The position numbers and the translations under genes were made by a program. This document shows positions 23,021 to 38,986 of a stretch of DNA of 64,000 bases, piece by piece. Below the pieces are notes generated by a model that had not been told where the DNA came from, ran no database searches, and was given only the letters and a program-made list of their open reading frames with translations. Source of the stretch: Nocardiopsis sinuspersici (GTDB lineage Bacteria > Actinomycetota > Actinomycetes > Streptosporangiales > Streptosporangiaceae). The stretch covers positions 1 to 64,000 of the forward strand of contig VWVT01000001.1 in the NCBI GenBank assembly GCA_008638415.1, read 5' to 3'. Positions within the stretch are counted from its first letter, which is position 1; each line of letters opens with the position of its first letter.

Positions 23021-25696
23021 CTACAGGATCAGCCAGATGGCGACGGAGATCACCGTCACCAGGATGCCGAGCACGGCGAAGACCGTGCCCACCGTGATCA
23101 GACCGAGTCCGTCCAGCTGTCCGCGGGACTCGCGGATCTCCTTCTTCGCCTTGGGCCCGGTGACCAGAAGCGCCACGAGGGCGGTGGCCAGTCCCACCCC
23201 CGGGAGCAGCGAGGCCACACCCAGCCACAGGGTGATGACCGCTCCCCGCTCGGTATCGGCCAGGAAGTCGATGTTGTCGTAGCCGGGGTACGGGTCGCCG
23301 GCGTCGCCGCCCAGGGGACGGTCGTCGAAACCGGGGAAGTCCCCGGCGATGGGGTCCCTGCGCCGCCTCCGGCCGGCCGGAGCCTCGGACATGCCGTAGT
23401 CCGCCGGGGTGAAGCCGTCGTCGTACTCCGACTCCTGCGTCCCGGCGTCGTACCCGGGCTCCTCGGGACCGTCGTCGTATTCGGGTCCCTCGGGAGCCGG
23501 GGCGTACCCGGGTTCGTCCGGACCGGCGTCGTATCCGAGTTCGTCCCGAACCGGGGCGTACCCGAGCTCGTCCGAACCACCCTCGTACCCACGACCACCC
23601 TGAGCCGGGGCGTACCCGAGCTCGTCCGGACCGGTGTCGTACCCGGGTTCCTCGGGAGCCGGGGCGTATCCGTACCCGTCCGGACCACCGTCGTACCCGA
23701 GCTCGTCCCGAACCGGGGCGTACCCGAGCTCGTCCGAACCACCCTCGTACCCACGACCGTCCCGAGCCGGGGCATACCCGTACCCGTCCGGACCACCCTC
23801 GTGTCCGAGTTCGTCCCGAACCGGGGCGTACCCGGGTTCGCCCGGACCGGCGTCGTATCCGAGTTCGTCCCGAACCGGGGCGTACCCGAGCTCGTCCGAA
23901 CCACCCTCGTACCCACGACCGTCCCGAGCCGGGGCATACCCGTACCCGTCCGGACCACCGCCGTACCCGAGCTCGTCCCGAACCGGGGCGTACCCGAGCT
24001 CGTCCGAACCACCCTCGTATCCGGCTTCCCCCTCGTCCCGGGCACGGCCGTATCCAGGGTCCCGGAGGTCGTCCCAGTCGCCCTCCCGGACGTCGAACAT
24101 CCCGGTCGCCTCACCGGGCTCCTCGTCCGTCTCCCCGCTCCTGGACCGTGCACGCGTCTGCATGTCGGCGATCGCGGCCAGGGGGTCGTCCGACGCGGGC
24201 ACCGCCGCGGAGAGCTCTCCGGTGTCGGGGCCCTCCCAGCCGGAGGCCCCGGGCCGTTCGGCAGCGGACTCACGGCGCCGCTGCTCGGCCTCCCGGACCA
24301 CGTCCGGCATCCGGGGATCGTCACGGCCGAACACCCAGGTGTTGCCGGACCCCTGGCCCGGAGCCGGGGACGAGAGCTCGTCCCCGTGCCCGGCGGTCCA
24401 CGGTTCGTTGGCGCCCGACCCGGCCCAGCCGTCCTCGCCCTCCCGGGGAGGCGTCCACGCGTCCAGGTCGTCGGTGCCCGTGGTGGCCGCGGCGGTCTCG
24501 TCGGTCCCCCACGAGCTCGCGCCCAGTTCGTCGGCGTCCCATGAGCGCCCTCGCGCCCCGCCTCCGCCAAGCGGATCGTCGGCGTCCCAGGAGCGCTCTC
24601 GCGCCTCGCCGCCCCCGAGGGGGTCGTCGGCGTCCCACGAGCGCTCGCCGGGCGCGCTCGTACCCGTGGGAGACCAGGCGCCGGAGCCCTCGTTCCATGA
24701 GGGAGAGCCCTGCTCCCAGGTGTTGTCCCAGGACCGGCCGCCGGCCGTCTCGGTACCGGAGGGATCGGAGGTCCCGTACGCGGAGGACGGTGCGTCCCAG
24801 GCGGTGTCGCGACCGCCCGCCCCGGGTTCGCCGGCGCCACCGGCGGGGGCGTCGGCGTCCCGGGCCGGGAAGCCGAGCTCGTCGCCGTCCCACGGCCGTC
24901 CGCCGGCGGTGTCCCACCGGGTGGAGCCGTCCACGTCACCGGAGCCGGGTCCGTGCCCCGGGTCGGAGGGAGTGTCCCAGGCTCCGGGGCCGTCGTCCCA
25001 CGGCTGCCCGCCGAACTCCTCGGGGCCGGGCGTTTCCGGGGCCGGGGAGGGCCAGGAGCCGGGGCCGTCGTCCCACGGCTGCCCGCCGGCGGCCCCGTCG
25101 CCGGGAGCCGCGGCGGGGACGTCACCGTCCCAGGCGCGTGTGCCCCCGTCCCACGGCTGGTCGGCGGGAGGAGCAGCGGATTCGGGGGCGCCCCAGGCGG
25201 GGACCTCGGAGTCCGCGCCGTGTTCGTCGGGGTCCGCCGGAGCGGCCTCGGCTCCTCCGGAGGAGTCCCAGGCGCCCAGGACGGGAATCTCCTGGGTCCG
25301 CGGACCGTCGTCGGACCAGGAGTCCTCCCGGCCGTCCTCGGCGGGCTCCTCGGGAAGGGGAACACGTGCGCTGGCCGCCACACTCGGCAGGCTCGGCTCC
25401 TCCGACTCCCCGGGGATCCTGGTCAGCGGCTGGTAGGCCGAGGCCCCCGCCCCCGGGTAGGAGATGCCGTTGGAGGGCGGAGGACCGCCCAGCGCCTCCG
25501 GGTACGGCTCCACCAGTGCCGGCCGGGACGAGCTCAGCCCCGTGTACCCACCGCTGTCGGGAAAGACCGTCTCCTCGGCCTCCTCGCCCTCCAGCGGATC
25601 CTCGTACTCCGACTGTTTGAGATAGCGGTTCTCGCTCGGCTTGAACCACGAGTCCCCCGAACCGGAGTCCCGCCGCTCTCCCCCGTTATCAGTCAC
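23021..25696 (-). CDS. Repeat-rich membrane protein with C-terminal DUF4190-like domain
   Basis: 891 residues from GTG at 25696, chosen for its AGAGG ribosome site; a longer frame has none. Residues 1-~480 are low complexity, rich in Gly/Asp/Glu/Ser/Pro/Trp, with recurring motifs such as GGQPWDDGPG and RSWDADDPLGGG. Residues ~560-756 are eleven 18-residue repeats of alternating GYxGGSDEL and GYAPVRDEL. A basic patch (AGRRRRRDPIAGDFPGFDDR) precedes two C-terminal transmembrane helices arranged as in DUF4190 (TLWLGVASLLPGVGLATALV; GTVFAVLGILVTVISVAIWL). The long acidic part is probably cytoplasmic. Function unknown. It occupies the gap between rpoC and rpsL. Confidence 0.8.
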   Translation of the reverse strand: MTDNGGERRDSGSGDSWFKPSENRYLKQSEYEDPLEGEEAEETVFPDSGGYTGLSSSRPALVEPYPEALGGPPPSNGISYPGAGASAYQPLTRIPGESEEPSLPSVAASARVPLPEEPAEDGREDSWSDDGPRTQEIPVLGAWDSSGGAEAAPADPDEHGADSEVPAWGAPESAAPPADQPWDGGTRAWDGDVPAAAPGDGAAGGQPWDDGPGSWPSPAPETPGPEEFGGQPWDDGPGAWDTPSDPGHGPGSGDVDGSTRWDTAGGRPWDGDELGFPARDADAPAGGAGEPGAGGRDTAWDAPSSAYGTSDPSGTETAGGRSWDNTWEQGSPSWNEGSGAWSPTGTSAPGERSWDADDPLGGGEARERSWDADDPLGGGGARGRSWDADELGASSWGTDETAAATTGTDDLDAWTPPREGEDGWAGSGANEPWTAGHGDELSSPAPGQGSGNTWVFGRDDPRMPDVVREAEQRRRESAAERPGASGWEGPDTGELSAAVPASDDPLAAIADMQTRARSRSGETDEEPGEATGMFDVREGDWDDLRDPGYGRARDEGEAGYEGGSDELGYAPVRDELGYGGGPDGYGYAPARDGRGYEGGSDELGYAPVRDELGYDAGPGEPGYAPVRDELGHEGGPDGYGYAPARDGRGYEGGSDELGYAPVRDELGYDGGPDGYGYAPAPEEPGYDTGPDELGYAPAQGGRGYEGGSDELGYAPVRDELGYDAGPDEPGYAPAPEGPEYDDGPEEPGYDAGTQESEYDDGFTPADYGMSEAPAGRRRRRDPIAGDFPGFDDRPLGGDAGDPYPGYDNIDFLADTERGAVITLWLGVASLLPGVGLATALVALLVTGPKAKKEIRESRGQLDGLGLITVGTVFAVLGILVTVISVAIWLIL
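23429..24022 (-). repeat. Eleven tandem 54-bp coding repeats
   Basis: 54-bp units (18 codons, two related 9-residue halves) repeated eleven times in frame inside the DUF4190-like protein, with a degenerate twelfth unit after. Several units are nearly identical at DNA level (the GYEGGSDEL-GYAPVRDEL pair recurs four times), which suggests ongoing slippage or unequal crossing-over. The period is an exact multiple of three, and Gly-Tyr begins nearly every half unit. Confidence 0.9.
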
Positions 25697-25760
25697 CTGT
25701 GCCTCTTCCGCCAGCGCAGTAGCGCAATCTCCCGTCCGCGTCAGCGGACCCTCCACGCGA

Positions 25761-25809
25761 CGACGGCGGCGGTACCACCCCCTGAGGGGGTGGCGCCCCG
25801 CCGCCGTCG
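25761..25809 (-). terminator. Terminator of rpoBC
   Basis: 12-bp perfect outer stem (25761-25772 with 25798-25809) enclosing an 8-bp inner stem (25775-25782 with 25786-25793). 17 nt after the rpoC stop. No T-run. Confidence 0.75.
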
Positions 25810-25826
25810 GCTAGCAAACCACTCTG

Positions 25827-29705
<3,879 letters not shown>

Positions 29706-29739
29706 TTAATTCGTCCCCTGCTCTCGAAGAATGCGGAAG

Positions 29740-33207
<3,468 letters not shown>

Positions 33208-33394
33208 CAGGGGTCCTTCCGAAGGCTTGTGGCGGTTGAAGCGCGCACGCCAGACGATCCGTCGCGAGAAGGACCGCCGCAACACGGTTGAGACGGTCAC
33301 ATCGTGCGGGAGCGGGCCACCGTATGTTCCGGAAATGGAGTGGGCGGCAGCCGTTCACCGGCACAGGGATCACCAAAGGGCAGCGCAAAAGAGC

Positions 33395-33423
33395 AGTGTA
33401 GCCGAACACCACACCGCTGTCCA
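33395..33423 (-). promoter_or_regulatory. rpoB promoter
   Basis: Minus-strand TGGACA (33418-33423), 17-nt spacer, TACACT (33395-33400). Predicted start near 33388 with a ~180-nt leader. With the rplL terminator upstream, rpoBC can be transcribed independently of rplJL. Confidence 0.75.
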
Positions 33424-33892
33424 CTCACGGTCCACAGCGCCACTCACGACACCGGCAGGATCGCCCGTCGAGGGCGATCCGTCAACCCCAACCAGGTGGT
33501 TCTCACCTCGAACCCGACTCACCGGACTGATCCGGCGGTCGTCCCGGTGGACTGGTGCGCCTGCCCTGGCCCGGGGGTGGAAGCCAACGGACATCCGAAG
33601 GATTCCCCCGCCGTGGGCGGGTAAACACTTCCTCAGCGCCCCACCAGGTTTCCCGGGACGGGAGATTACCGCGTCCTGGGGACAGTTCGCACACGCGCCC
33701 CTCGCCCGGGCTCCCGGGCCCGCCCAGCTTCGCACACGCGGCGGAGGGAGCGGTGGCGGACACGGCGCGCGGCGCCCGGTCGGCGCCCACGGCCCCTCCG
33801 CAGGTCACCGGGACGGCGGGCCGCCCCGGGCGGGAGGGAGGCGCGGGCGGACCGGGCGGCGCCCCGCGCAGGGCCCGTGAAGGACCCCGGAA
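33424..33892. other. Long rplL-rpoB intergenic region
   Basis: No gene is supported here on either strand. The only clear structure is a 9-bp perfect inverted repeat with a 5-nt spacer at 33458-33480, 35 nt upstream of the rpoB -35, a possible operator or a hairpin for read-through transcripts. The rest is GC-rich and featureless by eye. Confidence 0.5.
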
Positions 33893-33936
33893 GAACAAAA
33901 AGGCGGCCGCCCCTCCCCGGAGGGAGGGACGGCCGC
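33893..33936 (-). terminator. Intrinsic terminator after rplL
   Basis: Stem of 7 + 7 bp with one internal mismatch (33903-33909/33930-33936; 33911-33917/33922-33928), 4-nt loop, followed by TTTTTGTTCTT on the minus strand. The most canonical rho-independent terminator in the window. Confidence 0.92.
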
Positions 33937-33974
33937 GCCACGCAGACCAGCGGGCTTCTGCGGCCCGCGGAGGA

Positions 33975-34355
33975 CTACTTGAGGGTGACGGTGGCGCCGG
34001 CGCCCTCGAGGGCGGCCTTGGCCTTGTCAGCGGCCTCCTTGTTGACGCCCTCGAGCAGAGCCTTCGGGGCGTTGTCGACCAGGTCCTTGGCCTCCTTGAG
34101 ACCCAGGCTCGTGAGGCCGCGGACCTCCTTGATGACCTGGATCTTCTTGTCGCCGGCGGCCTCGAGGACGACGTCGAACTCGGTCTGCTCCTCCTCGGCC
34201 TCGGCCGGGGCGGCGGCCGGAGCGGCGGCCACGGCGGCCGGGGCGGCGGCGGTGACGTCGAACTTCTCCTCGAAGAGCTTGACGAACTCGGAGAGCTCGA
34301 GGAGGGTCATCTCCTCGAACGCGGCCATCAGGTCGTCGTTGCTGAGCTTCGCCAT
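33975..34355 (-). CDS. rplL: 50S ribosomal protein L7/L12
   Basis: 126 residues: N-terminal dimerisation domain ([20 protein letters not shown]), Ala/Pro/Glu hinge, and C-terminal factor-binding domain (EKTEFDVVL-type start; [20 protein letters not shown]). Multiple copies bind L10 to form the stalk recruiting EF-Tu and EF-G. Confidence 0.98.
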   Translation of the reverse strand: MAKLSNDDLMAAFEEMTLLELSEFVKLFEEKFDVTAAAPAAVAAAPAAAPAEAEEEQTEFDVVLEAAGDKKIQVIKEVRGLTSLGLKEAKDLVDNAPKALLEGVNKEAADKAKAALEGAGATVTLK

Positions 34356-34452
34356 GGTGCGATCTCTCTTTCTCTACAGACACGTGCGCCTGTCGGCTTC
34401 ACGTGCGGGCCAGTGGCCGGGCACCCTCGGTACCCGCCGGGTTCGGAAATGT

Positions 34453-34980
34453 TCAGGCGGCTTCTTCGGAGCGCTTGTCCGCCAGGGCCTGTGCGAGACG
34501 CACGGTCTTGGAGGGCAGCGCCTGGAAGACGGCGGCGGCCTGGCCCTGCTTGGCCTTGAGCACACCGGCCAGCTTCGCGAGGATGACCTCGCGGGACTCC
34601 AGATCGGCCAGCTTGGTGACGTCCTCGGCGCTCATCGACCTGCCGTCGATGACGCCGCCCTTGATCACCAGGGACGAGTTCGCCTTCGCGAAGTCACGCA
34701 GACCCTTGGCGGCCTCGACCACGTCGCCGTGGACGAAGGCGATGGCGGACGGCCCCTCGAGCAGGTCCTTGACCTGGTCGTCGAGTCCGGCCTCCGTGGC
34801 CGCGATCTTGGTCAGCGTGTTCTTGACGATACGAAAACGCGCGCTCTGACCGAGGCTGCGACGCAGTTCGCTGATCTGCGCAACACTGAGCCCCCGGTAT
34901 TGGGTCAGCACGGCGCCGTTCGATCCGCGGAGCTCCTCCGCGATCTCGGCGACCGCGGCTGCCTTGTCCGGCCTCGCCAT
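34453..34980 (-). CDS. rplJ: 50S ribosomal protein L10
   Basis: 175 residues. Start at MARPDKAAAVAEIAEELRGS. LTQYRGLSVAQISELRRSLG and RIVKNTLTKIAATEAG are L10 signatures; the C-terminal helix region (FQALPSKTVRLAQALADKRS) carries L12 dimers. Preceded by a structured leader that probably gives autoregulation. Confidence 0.97.
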   Translation of the reverse strand: MARPDKAAAVAEIAEELRGSNGAVLTQYRGLSVAQISELRRSLGQSARFRIVKNTLTKIAATEAGLDDQVKDLLEGPSAIAFVHGDVVEAAKGLRDFAKANSSLVIKGGVIDGRSMSAEDVTKLADLESREVILAKLAGVLKAKQGQAAAVFQALPSKTVRLAQALADKRSEEAA

Positions 34981-35211
34981 GGGACTCCTTCCAACAGTGA
35001 ACGCTGGCTGACTCCCAAGGACCCGTGCGATCGGCGTCAGCACGAGAAAAGGCCCCGGGCGCCAGGCGCACGGGGCACGACCGCGTTCTGCTGGGCACGC
35101 GGGGCGCGCCCGGAACGGGAAGCTCTTGTGACACCTGCGCGGGCGCCCATCGCGGATGGGTCCTTGGGCCACCCGTTTCGGGTGGCGACCAGCGGTCTTC
35201 GGCAATAACCC
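34981..35211 (-). promoter_or_regulatory. L10-type autoregulatory leader of rplJL
   Basis: A ~230-nt untranslated leader. Near its 5' end is TTATTGCCGAAGACCGCTGG, and later CGCGCAGGTGTCACAAGAGC followed by TTCCCG; both blocks resemble the conserved 5' segment and kink-turn-like L10-binding site of actinobacterial rplJ leaders (recalled from known examples, not searched). A terminator hairpin lies further downstream (35046-35076). The hairpin at 35176-35195 (CCACCCGAAACGGGTGG core on the minus strand) is another stem. Confidence 0.7.
35046..35076 (-). terminator. Attenuator terminator in the rplJ leader
   Basis: GCCCCG/CGGGGC outer stem with an inner GC stem (35052-35076) followed on the minus strand by CTTTTC. 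It lies ~70 nt upstream of the rplJ start, placed to control read-through into rplJL. Confidence 0.6.
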
Positions 35212-35242
35212 ATGCTACTGCACACATGGAGGTGCTCGTCCA
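35212..35242 (-). promoter_or_regulatory. rplJ promoter
   Basis: Minus-strand TGGACG (35237-35242), 19-nt spacer, TAGCAT (35212-35217). The predicted start falls at the first conserved block of the L10 leader. The spacer is longer than ideal. Confidence 0.55.
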
Positions 35243-35259
35243 TCCTCACCCGACCGGAC

Positions 35260-35277
35260 GGGTGAGCGCGCTCACCC
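35260..35277. promoter_or_regulatory. 18-bp perfect palindrome between divergent promoters
   Basis: GGGTGAGCG-CGCTCACCC with no spacer. It lies 17 nt upstream of the rplJ -35 and 12 nt upstream of the ECF-like promoter of the divergent lipoprotein gene, so it could be an operator for either. No regulator is assigned. Confidence 0.5.
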
Positions 35278-35289
35278 CCGCGAGGGCAC

Positions 35290-35315
35290 GGAACCGTACC
35301 GAAAGACCCTACGTC
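35290..35315 (+). promoter_or_regulatory. Candidate ECF-sigma promoter of the lipoprotein gene
   Basis: GGAAC (35290-35294), 17-nt spacer, CGTC (35312-35315), the layout of many ECF sigma promoters linked to envelope stress. About 120 nt upstream of the GTG start. Inference only. Confidence 0.4.
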
Positions 35316-35437
35316 GCAGTAACGACCCCCGCGGACCGGACCCGAACGTCCGTTCCCCGTGGCAGCATGATCCGAACCGGGTCCGTCCGCCCCAGGACGG
35401 GCCCTTCCCCCGCACAAGAGAAGAAGGCGAAACCCCC

Positions 35438-36283
35438 GTGAAGACCCGTATGCCGGCCCTGATGACCGCCGGCACCCTGGCACTGGCCCTCACCGCCTGC
35501 GGCGGAGGCGCCCCAGAGGAGGAGCCCGCGGACGCGGCGGCGGAAACGCCCGAGGAGAGCGGTGGCGGTAGCATCCTCGACCTGGTCGCCGGCCTCGGCG
35601 AGAACACCCAGAAGGTCGACAACTACACCCTCGACATCGCGATGACCATGCCGGACCCCGACATGGGCGAGATCGACATGGACATGACCTACGAGGTCAT
35701 GGACGACCCGCAGGCGTCCCAGGTCACCGTGGTCATGCCGTTCCTGGGCGAGAGCCTCCTGGAGCTCGCCCGGTTGGGCGGCGCCGACCCCGGCCTGACC
35801 GCGGAGGAGCTCGGTACGTCCATCCTCATCATTCCGGCCGAGGGCGAGGCCCTGATGTCCAACCACAACGGCCTCCAGGAGGTCGACACCGCGTGGGTGC
35901 GCGGCGTGGAGGACACCGGCCAGATCGCTCCCGAGGAGATGTTCGACATCGGCGCCCTCCCCGACATCGCCGGGGCGTTCGCCGAGATCGAGCAGATCGA
36001 GGAGGTGGGCACCGAGGAGGTCAGCGGTGTCCGAACCACCCTGGTCGAGGGCACGATGACCAGCGAGGACGTCGACGCCCTGAGCCCGGAGCAGCAGAAG
36101 GCCGTCAGCGATCTCATGGGCGGTGTCGAGAGCAGCGTCGACGCGTCCCTCTGGATCGCCGACGACGGCTTCCCGATGCGCCTTGACTTCACCGACGAGG
36201 AGGCCGACGTCTCGATGGTCTTCTCCAAGCTGGGTGAGACCTCCTTCGAGATCCCGGGTGAGGACGAGATCACCGACAAGTAG
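35438..36283 (+). CDS. Secreted lipoprotein, LppX/LprG-like in general form
   Basis: 281 residues from GTG 35438 (AAGAAGG upstream). Signal peptide with lipobox LALTAC: Cys20 would be lipidated. An acidic linker (EEEPADAAAETPEESGGG) precedes a ~230-residue domain rich in amphipathic strands (MTYEVMDDPQ; VTVVMPFLGE; ASLWIADDGFPMRLDFTDEE), suggestive of the beta-sheet cup of LppX/LprG/LolA-type lipid carriers; this is a resemblance, not an identification. The only plus-strand gene within the ribosomal cluster, convergent with rplA. Confidence 0.8.
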   Translation: MKTRMPALMTAGTLALALTACGGGAPEEEPADAAAETPEESGGGSILDLVAGLGENTQKVDNYTLDIAMTMPDPDMGEIDMDMTYEVMDDPQASQVTVVMPFLGESLLELARLGGADPGLTAEELGTSILIIPAEGEALMSNHNGLQEVDTAWVRGVEDTGQIAPEEMFDIGALPDIAGAFAEIEQIEEVGTEEVSGVRTTLVEGTMTSEDVDALSPEQQKAVSDLMGGVESSVDASLWIADDGFPMRLDFTDEEADVSMVFSKLGETSFEIPGEDEITDK

Positions 36284-36320
36284 GCGGTCCCCCGGCGCAC
36301 GGTCGGCGGTTACCGGGCGC

Positions 36321-36349
36321 GGCGCCTCCGGGAGGCTCCCGGAGGCGCC
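36321..36349 (+). terminator. Terminator of the lipoprotein gene
   Basis: 13-bp perfect stem (36321-36333 with 36337-36349) with a 3-nt loop, 37 nt after the stop. Confidence 0.7.
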
Positions 36350-36360
36350 GTGCCGCGGTG

Positions 36361-36392
36361 GGGCCTCCCCGCGCCACGGCACGGGGAGGCCC
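36361..36392. terminator. Second hairpin between convergent genes
   Basis: 11-bp perfect stem (36361-36371 with 36382-36392), 10-nt loop. Can form on either transcript. Confidence 0.6.
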
Positions 36393-36402
36393 GGAACACG
36401 AA

Positions 36403-36444
36403 GAGCGGCCCCCGCCGTCCTCTCCCGGACGGCGGGGGCCGCTC
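36403..36444 (-). terminator. Terminator of rplKA
   Basis: 18-bp perfect stem (36403-36420 with 36427-36444), 6-nt loop, 23 nt after the rplA stop. The strongest hairpin in the window and usable in both directions. Confidence 0.8.
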
Positions 36445-36467
36445 TCGTCTGCGAGGGCCCTGAGAGG

Positions 36468-37145
36468 CTAGGCCTCGAGCGGGATGCTCGGGCCCATGGA
36501 CGTGGAGACCACGGCCTTCTTGATGTAGCGGCCCTTGGCGGCGGACGGCTTGATGCGGTTCACCTCGTCGATCGCGGCCCGGTAGTTCTCCACGAGCTGC
36601 TGCTCGGCGAAGGAGGCCTTGCCGATGATGAAGTGCAGGTTCCCGTGGCGGTCCACGCGGAACTCGATCTTGCCGCCCTTGATGTCGGCCACGGCCTTGG
36701 CCACGTCGGGGGTGACGGTGCCGGTCTTGGGGTTGGGCATCAGGCCGCGCGGACCGAGGACGCGGCCCAGACGACCGACCTTGCCCATGAGGTCCGGGGT
36801 GGCGACGACGGCGTCGAAGTCGGTGAAGCCCTTCGAGACCTTCTCGATCATCTCGTCGTCGCCGATGATGTCGGCGCCAGCGGCGACGGCCTGCTCGGCA
36901 CGCTCACCGGTCGCGAAGACCAGGACCCGAGCGGTCTTACCGGTGCCGTGCGGCAGGTTCACGGTGCCGCGGACCATCTGGTCGGCCTTGCGCGGGTCGA
37001 CGCCCAGGCGCAGGGCGACCTCGACGGTCGCGTCGAACTTCGTGGTGGAGGTCTCCTGGGCGAGCTTCACGGCCTCGGCGGGGCTGTAGAGCTTGTCCCG
37101 GTCCACCAGCTGGCTGGCTTTGCGGTGGTTCTTGCTGCGCTTCAC
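36468..37145 (-). CDS. rplA: 50S ribosomal protein L1
   Basis: 225 residues: [40 protein letters not shown] and [20 protein letters not shown]. Forms the mobile L1 stalk; in other bacteria it represses this operon by binding the rplK leader. 118 nt after rplK. Confidence 0.98.
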   Translation of the reverse strand: MKRSKNHRKASQLVDRDKLYSPAEAVKLAQETSTTKFDATVEVALRLGVDPRKADQMVRGTVNLPHGTGKTARVLVFATGERAEQAVAAGADIIGDDEMIEKVSKGFTDFDAVVATPDLMGKVGRLGRVLGPRGLMPNPKTGTVTPDVAKAVADIKGGKIEFRVDRHGNLHFIIGKASFAEQQLVENYRAAIDEVNRIKPSAAKGRYIKKAVVSTSMGPSIPLEA

Positions 37146-37263
37146 GCGGTTCTCCTAGGGAACTTGTGGTCACTGGGCCAGCGCCTGGCCCTGCCACTGC
37201 GGTTCTTGGGGGTCGAGCGTCCCCGGTCGCTCCGGTCCCGGTCGGACCGGTGCCACCGCGGGG

Positions 37264-37692
37264 CTACTTGACCTCGATGCCCATCGAGCGGGCGGTACCG
37301 GCGACGATCTTGGCGGCGGCCTCGATGTCCTCGGTGTTGAGGTCGGGCAGCTTGGTCTGCGCGATCTCGCGGACCTGCTCGGCGGTGATGGAGCCGGCCG
37401 TGGTGCGACCCGGGTCGGCGGCGGCCTTGTCCATCCCGGCGGCCTTCAGGATCAGCTTGGGCGCCGGAGGCGTCTTGGTGACGAAGCTGAAGGAGCGGTC
37501 CTCGTAGATGGAGATCTCCACGGGGATGACGCTGCCGCGCTGGGCCTCCGTAGCAGCGTTGTACTGCTTGCAGAAGTCCATGATGTTGACGCCGTGCGGA
37601 CCGAGGGCGGTACCGACGGGCGGCGCCGGAGTGGCCTGACCAGCGGGAAGCTGCACCTTGACGAGTGCGGCCAGTTTCTTCTTCGGAGGCAT
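37264..37692 (-). CDS. rplK: 50S ribosomal protein L11
   Basis: 142 residues. Start [40 protein letters not shown] is the thiostrepton/GTPase-centre face. Needed for RelA-type stringent response sensing. Confidence 0.98.
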   Translation of the reverse strand: MPPKKKLAALVKVQLPAGQATPAPPVGTALGPHGVNIMDFCKQYNAATEAQRGSVIPVEISIYEDRSFSFVTKTPPAPKLILKAAGMDKAAADPGRTTAGSITAEQVREIAQTKLPDLNTEDIEAAAKIVAGTARSMGIEVK

Positions 37693-37876
37693 ATCGGGTC
37701 CTTTGCCTGATCTGCGTTGTGTGCTGGCCCCTGGCCTCCCTGACGGCGCCGCGCGATCGCGAGGGACCGGGGCACCGCTGCCGAGGAGAGGCACGACCCC
37801 GCGCGCCGTGGCGCGGGGCGGCGGCCCGCCGGGGCCGGGCGGACCGGGATACGGTCCGCCGGGGCGGGACACGCGA

Positions 37877-37903
37877 GTGAGTCCGCCGCGGGGGCGGACT
37901 CAC
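37877..37903 (-). terminator. Hairpin between nusG and rplK
   Basis: 11-bp perfect stem (37877-37887 with 37893-37903), 5-nt loop. It lies ~80 nt after nusG and ~185 nt before rplK; TAGACT (37906-37911), directly upstream on the minus strand, resembles a -10. It may be the nusG terminator or the 5' stem of an rplK transcript. Confidence 0.5.
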
Positions 37904-37981
37904 CAAGTCTATGCGGCCCGGTCGGGTACCCTGACATGCGCTCCGCGCCGGCAGGGACGCGCGACCGGGCGTCGGACGGGG

Positions 37982-38812
37982 TCAGATCTTGGCGACCTGG
38001 TTGAACGAGAGCTCGACCGGGGTCTCGCGGCCGAAGATCGACACCAGCACCTTGAGCTTCTGGGTGTCGGCGTTGATCTCGCTGACCGTCGCGGGCAGGG
38101 TCGCGAACGGGCCCTCCATGACCGTGACGGACTCACCGACCTCGTAGGCCACGTCGGCGCGGACCTCGCCGCCGCCCCTGGCCTGCTGCGCCTGCTCCGG
38201 CTCCTCCTCCGGCTCGGGCGCGAGGAGCTTGGCCACCTCGGTCAGGCTCAGCGGGGCGGGCTTGTTGGACAGGCCCACGAAGCCGGTGACGCCCGGGGTG
38301 TTGCGGATGGCCGACCAGGACTCGTCGGTCAGGTCCATGCGGACGAGGACGTAGCCGGGCAGGACCTTCTCGGTGACCTGCTGGCGCTTGCCGCTCTTGA
38401 CCTCGGTGACCTCGTGCTCGGGCACCTCGACCTGGAAGATGTAGTCCTCCATGTTGAGGGACTGGGTGCGGCTCTCGACGTTGGCCTTGACCCGCTTCTC
38501 GTAACCCGCGTAGGTGTGCACGACGTACCAGTCGCCGGGCAGCAGGACCAGCTCGTTCTTGAACTCCTCGACGGGGTCCAGACGGGGGGCCTCCTCGGCC
38601 TCCGCGCCCTCCTCGCCGGTGCTCTCCTCGGCCTCGCCGGCCTCGTCGGTCTCTTCGGCCTCGTCAGCGTCACCGGTCAGCTCAGGGCTGTCGGTGTCGG
38701 CCTCGCCGGCCGCGTCCTCCGGCAGCTCACCCGCCAGGCCGGTCTCTTCCGCCGACGACTGATCCGGCTCCTCTTGGGGGAAGTCGTCAGAGGTCAGTGG
38801 GGACTCGGACAC
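37982..38812 (-). CDS. nusG: Transcription termination/antitermination factor NusG
   Basis: 276 residues. Residues 1-~85 are an acidic, low-complexity extension (Glu/Asp/Ala/Ser) absent from E. coli NusG but usual in actinobacteria. The NGN domain follows ([40 protein letters not shown]), then a Glu/Gln-rich linker and a KOW domain ([20 protein letters not shown]). Binds RNA polymerase and couples it to Rho or ribosomes. Confidence 0.97.
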   Translation of the reverse strand: MSESPLTSDDFPQEEPDQSSAEETGLAGELPEDAAGEADTDSPELTGDADEAEETDEAGEAEESTGEEGAEAEEAPRLDPVEEFKNELVLLPGDWYVVHTYAGYEKRVKANVESRTQSLNMEDYIFQVEVPEHEVTEVKSGKRQQVTEKVLPGYVLVRMDLTDESWSAIRNTPGVTGFVGLSNKPAPLSLTEVAKLLAPEPEEEPEQAQQARGGGEVRADVAYEVGESVTVMEGPFATLPATVSEINADTQKLKVLVSIFGRETPVELSFNQVAKI

Positions 38813-38986
38813 GGCTGCTCTTTCTCTCGTCGGATTCGCTCTGCGGGCCGACGCATGCGAGACAGCGCCAAGCGTCGGACCCGGTCATGCCAGCTTACGG
38901 TCTCTTCGGGTGGACCGGGACCAACGCACGGACGAGAACTGCCCCGCCCACGATCATCAGCGAGGGGGAGCGGCCGTGAGGGGGCG

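Noticed and set aside
23429..24022. The regular 54-bp repeats as a CRISPR array
   Set aside because: There are no unique spacers, the unit is 18 codons in frame within an intact gene, and no cas genes are nearby.
37906..37942. An rplK promoter TAGACT with a far -35
   Set aside because: Hexamers at 17-19 nt (TCAGGG, GTCAGG, TGTCAG) are poor matches, and the -10 abuts a hairpin that may be the nusG terminator; left as an open possibility only.
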